A DNA stretch of 37,791 nucleotides from Candidatus Gastranaerophilales bacterium (lineage in GTDB: Bacteria > Cyanobacteriota > Vampirovibrionia > Gastranaerophilales > Gastranaerophilaceae), in contig JAEEXX010000005.1 of assembly GCA_016287985.1 (NCBI GenBank), forward strand, positions 1 through 37,791, written 5' to 3'. The notes below the pieces were generated by a model, which searched no databases, was not told where the DNA came from, and saw only the letters and a list, made by a program, of their open reading frames with translations. Both the position numbers and the translations under genes were made by a program. This document shows positions 8,298-16,050 of the stretch, one piece after another; within the stretch, counting starts at the first letter, position 1; each line of letters begins with the position of its first letter.

Positions 8298-9599
8298 TTA
8301 TCCCCGTAATCTCCAATAATATTCAACCAAATAACTTATTGCATCAAATGGGTGCTCAAGGAACTTTAGTTCACGACTGGATTTTATCCTTGTGTGACTC
8401 GGTACGTCTACTATACTTGTACCTTCTTTAAACGAAAGATTGTAAATATTATATAGAATCCATTTACATTTTCTAGGATCAACAAATAAGTGACGCTCTC
8501 CTTTTGAATTTCTAACTCTCGCATTAAAGGCGGAAATCCTGTTCAAAATAGGCGGATTATAGTCCCTCAGTTTGAATTTAACATCTTTATAACCATAATC
8601 TTTCAGTGCATTTTTTATAATTGCATAATTGGTATATTCGCTCTGAGTACTTCTATTATCACCTGATGCATCACCATTTATAATAATTTCTGATTTATGT
8701 TCCGGATAACGGCGGAGGAATTCTTCAATGCACTGCTGAGTAGTTGTTTTTTCAATTACTATTTCGTCAAGAAAATATACATTCTCTTCATCTTTGTGTG
8801 CCACAGCCCAGCACATTGGATCAACATTAAAATCGCAGGTAAGATAAAGAGGTAAATCATTATTATATTTGAGTTTTAACTTGTTCTTATCATCAAAACC
8901 TTTAACTACAAGTCCCGAAGAATAATCTCCAAATTCTCCTAATACATTAATTTTATAGTATTCTTCATCAAAACTTTCTTTCATTGATTGGATAAAGTGC
9001 GGAGGTAAATATATGTTATTAGTAGTTGGTGCGATTATAAGCCGATAGTTCTCTTTAGAATTCTCTACAAACCGCTTCCAAATCCAGCCTTTATCAGGCT
9101 GAGGATTTGTATGGCCGAAAAGACGGTATCTGAAATCCACCCAATTTTTACCTCTATAAGTATTTCGCAATCTGCCTAAAAGTTGTTTAAACGATGAATC
9201 ACTGATTTGAGAAGCTTCTTCAATTTCCGCCCAATGCAAGTTTAAAGATTTAAATTTTTCAGGGTCATCAAGGGCAGAAAATAGAATTTCCGAACCGTTT
9301 GAAAATCTTATTATCTTATCTATTTTATTATATGTAAAATCTTTGTCACAAACATAACCCAGAATATTTAAATGCTCTAAATAGCTTACGAGGGTGGTTT
9401 TTCTGACAAGTTCATATTCTTTTGCGCCGACAAGTCCACGACATCCGGGGTATTTTCTTGCAAGCAATATGCCTAAAAGTGAGCCGCACCAAGTTTTTCC
9501 GCTACCAAATCCGCCTTGATATATTGCTACATCCAACTGGTTTGAGTGGGGTATTTCTATAAATTCTTTTTGTTTATTCAATAATTTATATTTAACCAT
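8298..9599 (-). CDS. Phage terminase large subunit, orphan
   Basis: 433 aa, usual length for a PBSX/Terminase_3-type large subunit, the ATPase-nuclease that packages phage DNA. The ATPase domain has Walker A GGFGSGKT (about residues 30-37), Walker B with catalytic acid in LHWAEIEEA (about 130), and a coupling segment LFGHTNPQ. The RNase H-like nuclease domain keeps three acidic positions: TCDFNVDP (about 253), NGDASG (about 310) and HPFDAISY near the C-terminus. The gene therefore looks intact. AAAGGAAAAC precedes the ATG. No small terminase, portal, capsid or integrase lies nearby: the flanks are a DUF4127 gene and a hairpin-bounded non-coding element. It is either a prophage remnant kept by chance or a gene retained for another job; the sequence does not decide. 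Confidence 0.9.
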   Translation of the reverse strand: MVKYKLLNKQKEFIEIPHSNQLDVAIYQGGFGSGKTWCGSLLGILLARKYPGCRGLVGAKEYELVRKTTLVSYLEHLNILGYVCDKDFTYNKIDKIIRFSNGSEILFSALDDPEKFKSLNLHWAEIEEASQISDSSFKQLLGRLRNTYRGKNWVDFRYRLFGHTNPQPDKGWIWKRFVENSKENYRLIIAPTTNNIYLPPHFIQSMKESFDEEYYKINVLGEFGDYSSGLVVKGFDDKNKLKLKYNNDLPLYLTCDFNVDPMCWAVAHKDEENVYFLDEIVIEKTTTQQCIEEFLRRYPEHKSEIIINGDASGDNRSTQSEYTNYAIIKNALKDYGYKDVKFKLRDYNPPILNRISAFNARVRNSKGERHLFVDPRKCKWILYNIYNLSFKEGTSIVDVPSHTRIKSSRELKFLEHPFDAISYLVEYYWRLRG

Positions 9600-9666
9600 G
9601 TTTTCCTTTCTATAATTTAACTTTTTATATATTTTGATGTATTAAATTTATAATTCTTTACTTATA

Positions 9667-9715
9667 CCGTTCTTTCTTTTTCTTTATTTGCGAAGTAAAG
9701 AAAAAGAAAGAACGG
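9667..9715. repeat. 49-nt hairpin with a 20-bp perfect stem, left edge of a non-coding element
   Basis: Arms 9667-9686 (CCGTTCTTTCTTTTTCTTTA) and 9696-9715 are exact complements around a 9-nt loop. Confidence 0.85.
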
Positions 9716-10003
9716 CAAAGAAAGAAAAAGAAACCACGCAATTGTTTCCAACATCCTCGCTACGCTCGGCTGTAGTTTTAATTTCGGCTTCGCCGAATCT
9801 CTTATGCTCGTTAAAGTTACTGCACAACACGGACTCTGTACAAAAAATGTATTTCTTCCGAGCATAACGGAGCTAATAATCAACGTTGGCGAAACAATAA
9901 CAGAGCGAGCATGTTTGAGGGGGCATAGCACCCGAGTTTGCGAGCTTTGGGTTGAGCCTTACAGTTGATTAATTAGCGCAGTTCAGCGAGGAGAGTTTCT
10001 TTG

Positions 10004-10035
10004 TGTGACTTTCTTTTCGGCAAAAGAAAGTCACA
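10004..10035. repeat. 32-nt hairpin with a 14-bp perfect stem, right edge of the element
   Basis: TGTGACTTTCTTTT (10004-10017) pairs exactly with 10022-10035 around the tetraloop CGGC. Confidence 0.85.
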
Positions 10036-10113
10036 TATAAAGGTTGCTACGATATACATCAAAATGTATATTATGCTGCATATGCAAAAAATTAAATTTA
10101 TATATAAACTGTG

Positions 10114-10122
10114 TGATAAAAT
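10114..10122 (+). promoter_or_regulatory. Extended -10 box of a predicted leaderless mRNA (Sfp-type gene)
   Basis: TGA-TAAAAT ends 6 nt before the ATG at 10129 and no SD sequence is present. The -35 region is weak, as is common with extended -10 promoters. Confidence 0.5.
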
Positions 10123-10128
10123 ATATTT

Positions 10129-10635
10129 ATGGATATTTTTATTATTAATTCAAAAAAAGCTGATGATATAGACACCGAATTGTTACAAAAATTTTGTCAT
10201 AAAAGTTTTGCAAAAAGTAAACAGGAAAAAACTCATTCTTTAACTTATCTCATGTTAGACAGAATTCTAAGAGAAGTTTATAAAATAGAAAATTTTAATA
10301 TAATTTTTGACGGTAGAAAACCCAAGTTAGAAAAAAATGAAAAAAATTTTTCCGTTAGTCATTCAAATGAATATATTGCAATAGCGGTTTCGGATTTTGA
10401 CTGCGGGATTGATATTGAGGAAATAAAAAACAGGGATTATAAAAAAATTTCAAAACGTATGAAATTTAATTCGGATTCCCTTGAATCATTCTACATGAAC
10501 TGGACAAAATATGAGGCTGAATATAAATTGGGAATCAAATCGAACACAATATACAGTTTCCAAATACCAAGATATACAATAACCGCAGCCAGCGTTAATA
10601 GAAACGAACGTTTTGATGTATTTTTCAGCCTGTAA
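10129..10635 (+). CDS. Sfp-type 4'-phosphopantetheinyl transferase superfamily protein
   Basis: 168 aa. It carries the family signatures in order: NFSVSHSNEYIAIAVSD (about residues 76-92), GIDIE with the Mg2+-binding Asp/Glu (about 96-100), and FYMNWTKYEAEYKLG (about 123-137; family pattern W..KEA..K). Members move phosphopantetheine from CoA to carrier proteins of fatty acid, polyketide or peptide synthesis. Length is below the roughly 220 aa of classic Sfp and closer to compact AcpS/Sfp hybrids; the C-terminal part is short. No carrier protein gene lies in the window, so the substrate cannot be told. The PilZ gene follows 47 nt later with its own promoter. Confidence 0.8.
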   Translation: MDIFIINSKKADDIDTELLQKFCHKSFAKSKQEKTHSLTYLMLDRILREVYKIENFNIIFDGRKPKLEKNEKNFSVSHSNEYIAIAVSDFDCGIDIEEIKNRDYKKISKRMKFNSDSLESFYMNWTKYEAEYKLGIKSNTIYSFQIPRYTITAASVNRNERFDVFFSL

Positions 10636-10664
10636 TTGTATTAAATGCAAATACGTGTTAAAAT
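10636..10664 (+). promoter_or_regulatory. Promoter of the PilZ gene
   Basis: TTGTAT (10636-10641), 17-nt spacer, TAAAAT (10659-10664) with an extended TGT just before it. The -35 box starts at the stop codon of the preceding gene. Confidence 0.55.
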
Positions 10665-10682
10665 TCAAGAAAGAGGGTAATT

Positions 10683-11318
10683 ATGAAATTTAACTTAAGT
10701 ATTGAGAATATTAAATACGTGAAAATATTGTACGCAAATATGGACGGTAATCCCGTTTCAGTTAAAGCGGCAATTAAAAAAATGGATGAAAAAGAAATTG
10801 TAACGTGTTTGAGATATGAAGAAAAGTTTGACATAAAAACCCCTCAGCAAACAACTTTGAGCATTATTTGTTCTGAAGGTTTGTACAGAACTAAAACGAA
10901 ATTAAAATCATATTTAATTGAAGAACCTTATATTTTCTTCTTTATGGAAACTCCAAGCAGCTTAGAATACCAGCAGAATAGGGAATATTTCAGAATTCCT
11001 GCCTCATATAGCTGTGTATATTATGTTAGAAATGGTGAATTGACTGAAACTTACACAACACAAACTATTGATATTTCTGCTAACGGTGTAAGTATTGTCC
11101 TTCCAAACCATGTATTTTCGGAAGATGATGCAGAAATAGAAATGATGGTTGAAGAACGTCTCGTTTGTGCAAAAATGCGCTATGTACGAAGCGAGAAAAC
11201 AGATGATGGATATAAAATATCCTTTACATACTCGGATATTTCTAATAGAGATAGGGATTACATATCTCAAGTATGCATTAAAAAACAACTTGACGATAAA
11301 CGAAACAAGAATGTTTAG
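10683..11318 (+). CDS. PilZ domain protein (c-di-GMP receptor), YcgR-like
   Basis: 211 aa with GAGGG before the ATG. Residues about 1-95 form a beta-rich N-terminal domain like that of YcgR-type proteins. Residues about 98-205 are a PilZ domain: the c-di-GMP binding motif RxxxR is seen in NREYFRIP (about 101-105) and the DxSxxG motif in DISANG (about 130), so nucleotide binding should be intact. Cytosolic. In characterised relatives such proteins adjust motility or surface polysaccharide in response to c-di-GMP; the target here is unknown. Its stop overlaps the stop of the convergent gene at 11315 by 4 nt. Confidence 0.85.
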   Translation: MKFNLSIENIKYVKILYANMDGNPVSVKAAIKKMDEKEIVTCLRYEEKFDIKTPQQTTLSIICSEGLYRTKTKLKSYLIEEPYIFFFMETPSSLEYQQNREYFRIPASYSCVYYVRNGELTETYTTQTIDISANGVSIVLPNHVFSEDDAEIEMMVEERLVCAKMRYVRSEKTDDGYKISFTYSDISNRDRDYISQVCIKKQLDDKRNKNV

Positions 11319-11572
11319 GAATTTTTGGGGCGAAACCAGTTTACAAATTTGTTAACGATGTTATCTTGAGGGATATCTTCTTCCTTAAGTTCTTCGTCAA
11401 GCATTGTTTCAGAATGTTCATCATGTGTTTCAAAAATGTCATCTTCAGGCTGATCTTTGCGTTTTTTATTTTGCCTGAAATACATTCCGCCGCCACCCAT
11501 TCCGCTTCCGTCTTTGTAAGCAGATTGCGCCTTAAATTGGTTGATATTATCGCTGCTGAAGTTAAAAGACAT
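11315..11572 (-). CDS. Small acidic lineage-type protein
   Basis: 85 aa from the ATG at 11572 (MSFNFSSDNINQFKAQ); GGAG lies 9 nt upstream of it. Upstream in-frame ATGs at 11587 and 11596 are less well placed. The middle has GMGGGGMYFRQNKKRK, the second half is very acidic (DDIFETHDEHSETMLDEELK), and the C-terminus ends NKFVNWFRPKNS. No signal peptide or membrane segment. The Trp-Phe-containing end recalls the LNPKNWFK end of the 274-aa protein encoded at 20600, a weak similarity. TATAAT boxes lie at 11588-11593 and 11606-11611 on this strand. Function unknown. Confidence 0.6.
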   Translation of the reverse strand: MSFNFSSDNINQFKAQSAYKDGSGMGGGGMYFRQNKKRKDQPEDDIFETHDEHSETMLDEELKEEDIPQDNIVNKFVNWFRPKNS

Positions 11573-11677
11573 CTCTTTTGACTCCATATTATACATTGCA
11601 TGTATATTATAACTCTTTTTTTAAGTTTTTCCAGTGTTTTTGTGGTAAAATCATTCTGTTGAACTATGGAGAAATAA

Positions 11678-12448
11678 ATGAAGAAACTGTTTTGTTTTAG
11701 TTTTGCTTTTTTATTGTCTGCTTTTGGTGTATTAGCAAATGAGGTTAAATTTGTTCAAATTGACAATCTGAAATACTCGCCAAATTCAAAAGACTTTGTT
11801 TCCGGTTTTGAAAAGACTATAGAGAGTATTAATAAAGAGAAAAATCTGGATTTTGTGATTTTTACAGGAAATAATATTGCTTCTCCAAATGAAAAATGTC
11901 TCAAAGCTTTTTTGAAAAAAGCGAAAAAATTAAATACGCCCTTCTATATAGCTCTCGGACATAAGGATTTACACAGGAAAAAAGGACTTTCAAAAGTTGA
12001 TTATATAAAAATTGTAAACAAGAATAATTTAAGAAACATTAATTCGCCTAACTATGTATTCAAGAAAAAAGATGTAGTATTTGTCGTAGCTGACGGTTCA
12101 AAAGAATTTATAGCAACTCCGTTTGGGTATTACAGAGAAGAAGTAATTGACTGGCTTGATAAAACACTAACAAAATACTCAAACAAACATGTAGTGATAA
12201 TCCAGCATTTTCCAATTTATCCTCCTGCAGAAGCGGAAGCATACCGTACCTATAAAGCTGATGAATATTTTAAGATGCTTTCTAATCATAAAAATGTCAT
12301 ATCAATTGTTTCCGGGTTTGACATAAATGCAGAAAATGACGTTAACGGAATTAAACACATAACAACCACAGGATATCCGAAATACAGAATTATTGAGATT
12401 CTTGACTGTGAAACAGACTCTCCGACCATCTGGTCAACTCTAAAATAG
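11678..12448 (+). CDS. Exported calcineurin-like phosphoesterase homologue with degenerate metal site
   Basis: 256 aa with a signal peptide ([20 protein letters not shown]). GGAG precedes the ATG by 8 nt. The overall order of segments follows the metallophosphoesterase fold, yet the metal ligands are mostly gone. The DxH position reads FVQIDNLKY, GDxxD reads [12 protein letters not shown] reads LGHKDLH, the single His survives in IIQHFP, and GHxH reads SGFDIN. The late [10 protein letters not shown] segment, typical of exported family members, remains. Catalysis by the usual two-metal mechanism is unlikely; a binding role is inferred. yidD follows 7 nt after the stop and is probably co-translated. 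Confidence 0.75.
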   Translation: MKKLFCFSFAFLLSAFGVLANEVKFVQIDNLKYSPNSKDFVSGFEKTIESINKEKNLDFVIFTGNNIASPNEKCLKAFLKKAKKLNTPFYIALGHKDLHRKKGLSKVDYIKIVNKNNLRNINSPNYVFKKKDVVFVVADGSKEFIATPFGYYREEVIDWLDKTLTKYSNKHVVIIQHFPIYPPAEAEAYRTYKADEYFKMLSNHKNVISIVSGFDINAENDVNGIKHITTTGYPKYRIIEILDCETDSPTIWSTLK

Positions 12449-12455
12449 GTGTATT

Positions 12456-12662
12456 TTGAAAAAATTAGCACTTTTTTTAATTTCAATCTATCAAAAAATA
12501 TCCGCATTAACACCTTCAAGATGCAGATTTTATCCGACATGTTCGGAATACACAAAACAAGCAATTATAAAATATGGTTTTATTAAAGGTTCTTGGCTTG
12601 GAATTAAACGGATTTGTAAATGCCACCCGTTGAATGAAGGCGGTTATGACCCTGTACCCTGA
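12456..12662 (+). CDS. yidD: Membrane protein insertion efficiency factor YidD
   Basis: 68 aa, typical length. Hallmarks are [17 protein letters not shown] (about residues 21-37) with its paired Cys and the C-terminal [13 protein letters not shown]. The protein works at the inner membrane with YidC/Sec in membrane protein insertion; an amphipathic N-terminal helix ([13 protein letters not shown]) fits that. It starts with TTG at 12456, supported by AGGTG just upstream. In many bacteria it lies between rnpA and yidC, but here it follows a degenerate phosphoesterase gene. Its 3' end overlaps the convergent ORF (12644-13012) by 19 nt. Confidence 0.95.
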   Translation: MKKLALFLISIYQKISALTPSRCRFYPTCSEYTKQAIIKYGFIKGSWLGIKRICKCHPLNEGGYDPVP

Positions 12663-13012
12663 TTTGTTGTTCCGAGCAGTTGTTTTTGGTGTCTTACTGA
12701 TTTAATATGTTCTATTTGGTTTTTTAATGTATTTATTTGATGTTCAATTTTTATACAAGTATCATTATAATAGTCTTTTTCATAACCATTAAATTTTTTA
12801 TTTGATAATATTGAAACTATTTTTATATGTTCAATTTCAAGATTTTCTATTTGTTTCTGTAATTTGGCAATATCTTGGTTGTCTGCTTTTGTAAGTTTTA
12901 AAATCGGCCCTTTGTATTCAGCCCTTGGAATAAGTCTTTTCCCATTAACAACTACTACATTTGTTGCTTGGAATATTTGATTTGGCAGAGAATATATATT
13001 GTTAATTAACAT
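12644..13012 (-). CDS. Hypothetical coiled-coil protein, lineage-type
   Basis: 122 aa with a good GGAG about 9 nt before the ATG at 13012. Residues 1-40 are mixed ([20 protein letters not shown]); residues about 45-110 form a charged helix with heptad spacing ([20 protein letters not shown]), probably a coiled coil. The tail is Gln/Thr/Gly-rich. No signal peptide. It carries copy c of the 27-nt upstream element shared with the 699-aa coiled-coil gene, which suggests common control. Function unknown. Confidence 0.6.
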   Translation of the reverse strand: MLINNIYSLPNQIFQATNVVVVNGKRLIPRAEYKGPILKLTKADNQDIAKLQKQIENLEIEHIKIVSILSNKKFNGYEKDYYNDTCIKIEHQINTLKNQIEHIKSVRHQKQLLGTTNQGTGS

Positions 13013-13045
13013 ATTTCGGGGCTCCTTTTTATTATTTATTTTATA

Positions 13046-13072
13046 TAAAACCCGTAAAAATCTTTTTTGCTA
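13046..13072 (-). promoter_or_regulatory. 27-nt upstream element, copy c
   Basis: Minus strand: TAGCAAAAAA, GA, TTTTTACGGGTTTTA. Ends 34 nt before the ATG at 13012, nearly the same distance as copy a before its gene. Confidence 0.5.
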
Positions 13073-13107
13073 AAAATTTCTTAATCCAGCAAAATATAAA
13101 AATAAAA

Positions 13108-13127
13108 CCTCCCTTAAACAGGGAGGA
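13108..13127. terminator. Hairpin CCTCCC/GGGAGG with T-rich tail on the minus strand
   Basis: A 6-bp G/C stem. On the minus strand it is followed by TTTTATTTTTATATTTT, a terminator shape. No minus-strand gene ends just before it, so its role is unclear; it may end antisense transcription from within the radical SAM gene. Confidence 0.35.
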
Positions 13128-13227
13128 AATATTAGAGCGATGAGGATTCTATACTATATTAGATTTATTTTATTAAACAAACATCAAACTTTGTGGTAAT
13201 ATTGGGCTTAGGAATATTTGGTGATTT

Positions 13228-14301
13228 ATGGACTTTTCAAATTTATTTGACATTTTAAGATGGAGTTATACAAAACTTTCATACAATAATCGGTATGGAA
13301 AGGCTCTTATTCCTTTGAGATACTTCTTGGAGCTTACATATCGCTGTAATTTGAATTGTCCGTATTGCTATATTGGTGAAGAAAGAAACAAACAGGAACT
13401 TACGACGGAAGAATGGAAAAAAGTAATTAATCAAATCCCTTTTTATGGGATTATTACGTTGGTTGGCGGAGAACCTTTTTTAAGAAAGGATTTTGATGAG
13501 CTCCTTGAATATTCTTGTAAAAAAACATTGAAAAAAGTTCATGTTGTATCAAACGGAATCCTGCTTGATAGGGATAAAATTGAGTCTTTCAAGAAATACA
13601 AACCGATTTTGCTTTCCGTTTCTCTTGACGGATACGGAGAAACTCATGACAAAAATAGGGGTAAAGGCGGAATTTTTGATAAAATTATTTCAAATTTGGA
13701 AGAACTAAAATCGCAAGCTCCAAAACAAATGATTGATATAAAGACAATTGTACTTGAAAACAATCTTGATGATTTAGTGAAATTATATAAACTCTGTGAT
13801 AAAGAGAGGTTTAATTTCCTGTCTGTTTCATTTTTGAGAAACAATCATTGGAAACAAAATTCCGTTTTACAGGAGAATTTTATACCTGAGTTTGCCCAAA
13901 ACTATCCAATTGAGCTTTATTTTGACATAGAACATTTCAAAGAGGTTTATAAAGAGATTGAGTCGCTTTCAAAAAAATCGAATGTAAAACTTAGGTTTGC
14001 ACCAAAATTTGAATATATGAAAAATCCGCTTGAAGGTATTGAAAAATTTTTTCAAACCCCTTCTGACAAACCTGTTAACGAAATTTACAAACCCTGCCTT
14101 TATCCATACAGCGATATGATGATTAACCCCGAAGGTTTTGTATATCCGTGTTTATCTTTAAAAATAGGGAATGTAAAAGAAAAAAGTTTAAAAGATTTGT
14201 TCAATGATCCAAAATATTGCTGTTTCAGAAAGAATCTTAAAGCCTCGGGCGGAACATTCGGTGCATGCCAGCTGTGTTGTGAGTGCAAGATAAAAGGATA
14301 G
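13228..14301 (+). CDS. Radical SAM/SPASM domain protein
   Basis: 357 aa; GGTGA lies 5 nt before the ATG. The radical SAM core has the [4Fe-4S] motif CNLNCPYC (about residues 38-45), the SAM-binding GGEPF (about 79-83), and VSNGILL and SVSLDGYGETHD on the following strands. The C-terminal third is SPASM-like: CLYPYSDMMINPEGFVYPC, IGNVKEKSLKDLF, and the final Cys cluster CQLCCECK, enough for at least one auxiliary cluster. Family members modify ribosomal peptides or activate enzymes. No short Cys-rich precursor is visible nearby, so the substrate is unknown. The gene ends 2 nt from the convergent HExxH gene. Confidence 0.85.
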   Translation: MDFSNLFDILRWSYTKLSYNNRYGKALIPLRYFLELTYRCNLNCPYCYIGEERNKQELTTEEWKKVINQIPFYGIITLVGGEPFLRKDFDELLEYSCKKTLKKVHVVSNGILLDRDKIESFKKYKPILLSVSLDGYGETHDKNRGKGGIFDKIISNLEELKSQAPKQMIDIKTIVLENNLDDLVKLYKLCDKERFNFLSVSFLRNNHWKQNSVLQENFIPEFAQNYPIELYFDIEHFKEVYKEIESLSKKSNVKLRFAPKFEYMKNPLEGIEKFFQTPSDKPVNEIYKPCLYPYSDMMINPEGFVYPCLSLKIGNVKEKSLKDLFNDPKYCCFRKNLKASGGTFGACQLCCECKIKG

Positions 14302-14303
14302 TT

Positions 14304-15935
14304 TTACATACGTTTTAGTCTTTCCAGCACATTATCATATATTTTGAATATATTAAATTTTTTAATATCTGCTTTCATATATTCATCAAGCATTATGGAT
14401 AAGATTAATTCATCTCTTTCGGTTTGTGTTCCATCTTTCCCAAGGATTCTGTCTAATTCCTTTGACATTTTTCTGCAGCATCTGCTTTCTGAAAAAGTTT
14501 GATAAACTATATCTTTAGTATCGACACCTAAACTTTGGGCTAAAGAAGCTTGTATATCATAAGCTCTGCTTTCAAGGGCATTATTGTGATACAATAGTTG
14601 TTTTTCAAAACCATCATATGCATCGACGCAATAGTATTTTTTTACTGCATCCATATATCTGTTCGCTTCACTTTTAGTTAATGGCTTTGCATCAACAATG
14701 GCTCGTTCCCAGAACTTTCTATTTATAGATGCTTTTGTAAAATTACTTCCTTTTGAGATTGCATCATAAAACTTTTCTAATCCTATTGTTTTTGCTAGTC
14801 TTGCAGATAAATCAAAATGATCTAATTCGTGACGCAACATGCAGGCCATTGTTTCTTTTGCTTTGATTAAAGACGGATCAATTTGTATAAAACCTTTTAT
14901 AGGCTCAAAACTGGCGCTCATGTTGCTGTAAAGTACTGTTGATGCTTTCTGGTTTATTGTTATTAATTCCGGATTATATCCCATTTCCTCCATAAATATT
15001 TTTGTAAGTCTTTCCGCCAATTCTTCTTTTGGACAATTTAGCTCTTTAATTTTTTTAACAGTAGAACTGTTAAAATATGGTAAAATTTCTTCTTTTGCAA
15101 TTAGTTCTTGCAAATACGTTCTATCTACTATAGTATTTGGGGCTAACTTTTCCACAGTTTTGATTTTTGCATCAATTGCTTGTTCAGGCATTCCTTTATA
15201 TTCTTTTTTAATTTTTAGGCCTAAATCTTTTTGGGGTTTACGTTTTTTTAAGCTTTCTTCTATTAATTTTCTGCTTGCGCGTTCCTCTTTTGTGTATACG
15301 TGTCTACCGCCAACCATTTCGCGCATTCTTCTATTTGAATTTACCTGATTTTCGGCTATTTCTCTTGCACTTACAATTTCCATTTTGTCAAAATGATAGT
15401 CAACTCCGCACGCACGCATATAATCTGAAAAGCCTTCAGTTTCAACATAATCCAGACGCATTGTGTCACCATATGCCATATGAGTGTTATATTTCCCTGA
15501 TTTTAAGGTTTGTGAAGCAGACATATTTGGACCAAATATGCTGTTACCGTTATATTTAAATCCCAAACTTGCTTCACCTGCTTTTGGAGTTAATCTCATA
15601 TTAAATTGTACAAAAGGTTCTTTGCCAAAAGTTTTATCAAGACCTAACGCACCTTTTGCGACAACTGTATCGCCGTCAAAAATTTTGAATCCGGTGACGG
15701 AAGAACCTTCATAACCTTTGACGCCGTATTTTACAGATAGTTTTTTGGGGTTTATTCCTTCAACAAAACTTTGAATAAAATCAGGTGCTTTGTCAAAAAA
15801 TCTAACAGCTTGTTTCCCTGCCACAACCATATCTTTTTGCACAACGTTACCTTTCATAGCGGTGCGTGCTACTTGAAGAAATGTTGTTTTATTGGCAATT
15901 ACTTGCGCCAGTTCAAGCATGGAACTTTTATTCAT
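14304..15935 (-). CDS. Putative HExxH metallopeptidase, lineage-type
   Basis: 543 aa; AGGGGAT precedes the ATG at 15935. The first 185 residues are beta-rich with barrel-like alternation (VKYGVKGYEGSSVTGFKIFD, LGFKYNGNSIFGPN), then a charged linker. Residues about 260-540 are helical and hold MLRHELDHFDLSA with the zinc motif HELDH at 369-373; ALESRAYDIQ follows with E455 as a possible third ligand (gluzincin pattern). No signal peptide is visible, so the compartment is uncertain. I do not recognise a named family. The gene has copy 5 of the shared GCAATT-N11-ACTTTAT motif 21 nt upstream. Confidence 0.7.
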   Translation of the reverse strand: MNKSSMLELAQVIANKTTFLQVARTAMKGNVVQKDMVVAGKQAVRFFDKAPDFIQSFVEGINPKKLSVKYGVKGYEGSSVTGFKIFDGDTVVAKGALGLDKTFGKEPFVQFNMRLTPKAGEASLGFKYNGNSIFGPNMSASQTLKSGKYNTHMAYGDTMRLDYVETEGFSDYMRACGVDYHFDKMEIVSAREIAENQVNSNRRMREMVGGRHVYTKEERASRKLIEESLKKRKPQKDLGLKIKKEYKGMPEQAIDAKIKTVEKLAPNTIVDRTYLQELIAKEEILPYFNSSTVKKIKELNCPKEELAERLTKIFMEEMGYNPELITINQKASTVLYSNMSASFEPIKGFIQIDPSLIKAKETMACMLRHELDHFDLSARLAKTIGLEKFYDAISKGSNFTKASINRKFWERAIVDAKPLTKSEANRYMDAVKKYYCVDAYDGFEKQLLYHNNALESRAYDIQASLAQSLGVDTKDIVYQTFSESRCCRKMSKELDRILGKDGTQTERDELILSIMLDEYMKADIKKFNIFKIYDNVLERLKRM

Positions 15936-15955
15936 AAAAATATCCCCTTACTTAT

Positions 15956-15983
15956 ATAAAGTCATGGAATGTTCATGAATTGC
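15956..15983 (-). promoter_or_regulatory. Shared promoter-like motif, copy 5
   Basis: Minus strand: GCAATTCATG, AACATTCCATG (11 nt), ACTTTAT followed by ATAAG. Ends 21 nt before the ATG at 15935. Confidence 0.55.
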
Positions 15984-16050
15984 CTGAATAAACAGATAAG
16001 TTTAAGAAATGTAACGACTATTTACATTTACTCCTACATTTACCCCCACC

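Larger units (their letters stand above)
9667..10035. other. About 370-bp non-coding, hairpin-bounded element (MITE-like)
   Basis: The 9600-10128 gap holds no credible gene. It is visibly richer in G+C than its surroundings and carries short palindromes: the edge hairpins, TTCGGCTTCGCCGAA at 9783-9797, and CGCTACGCTCG-type segments. The purine/pyrimidine-rich stems at both edges resemble dispersed intergenic repeats of bacterial genomes, but only one copy is in the window. An 89-aa frame across it (9662-9931) looks spurious. Confidence 0.5.

Noticed and set aside
9662-9931. 89-aa minus-strand ORF across the hairpin element
   Set aside because: It is built from the hairpin repeats (Leu/Phe-rich end from the T-rich stem), has no SD site and no protein-like composition.
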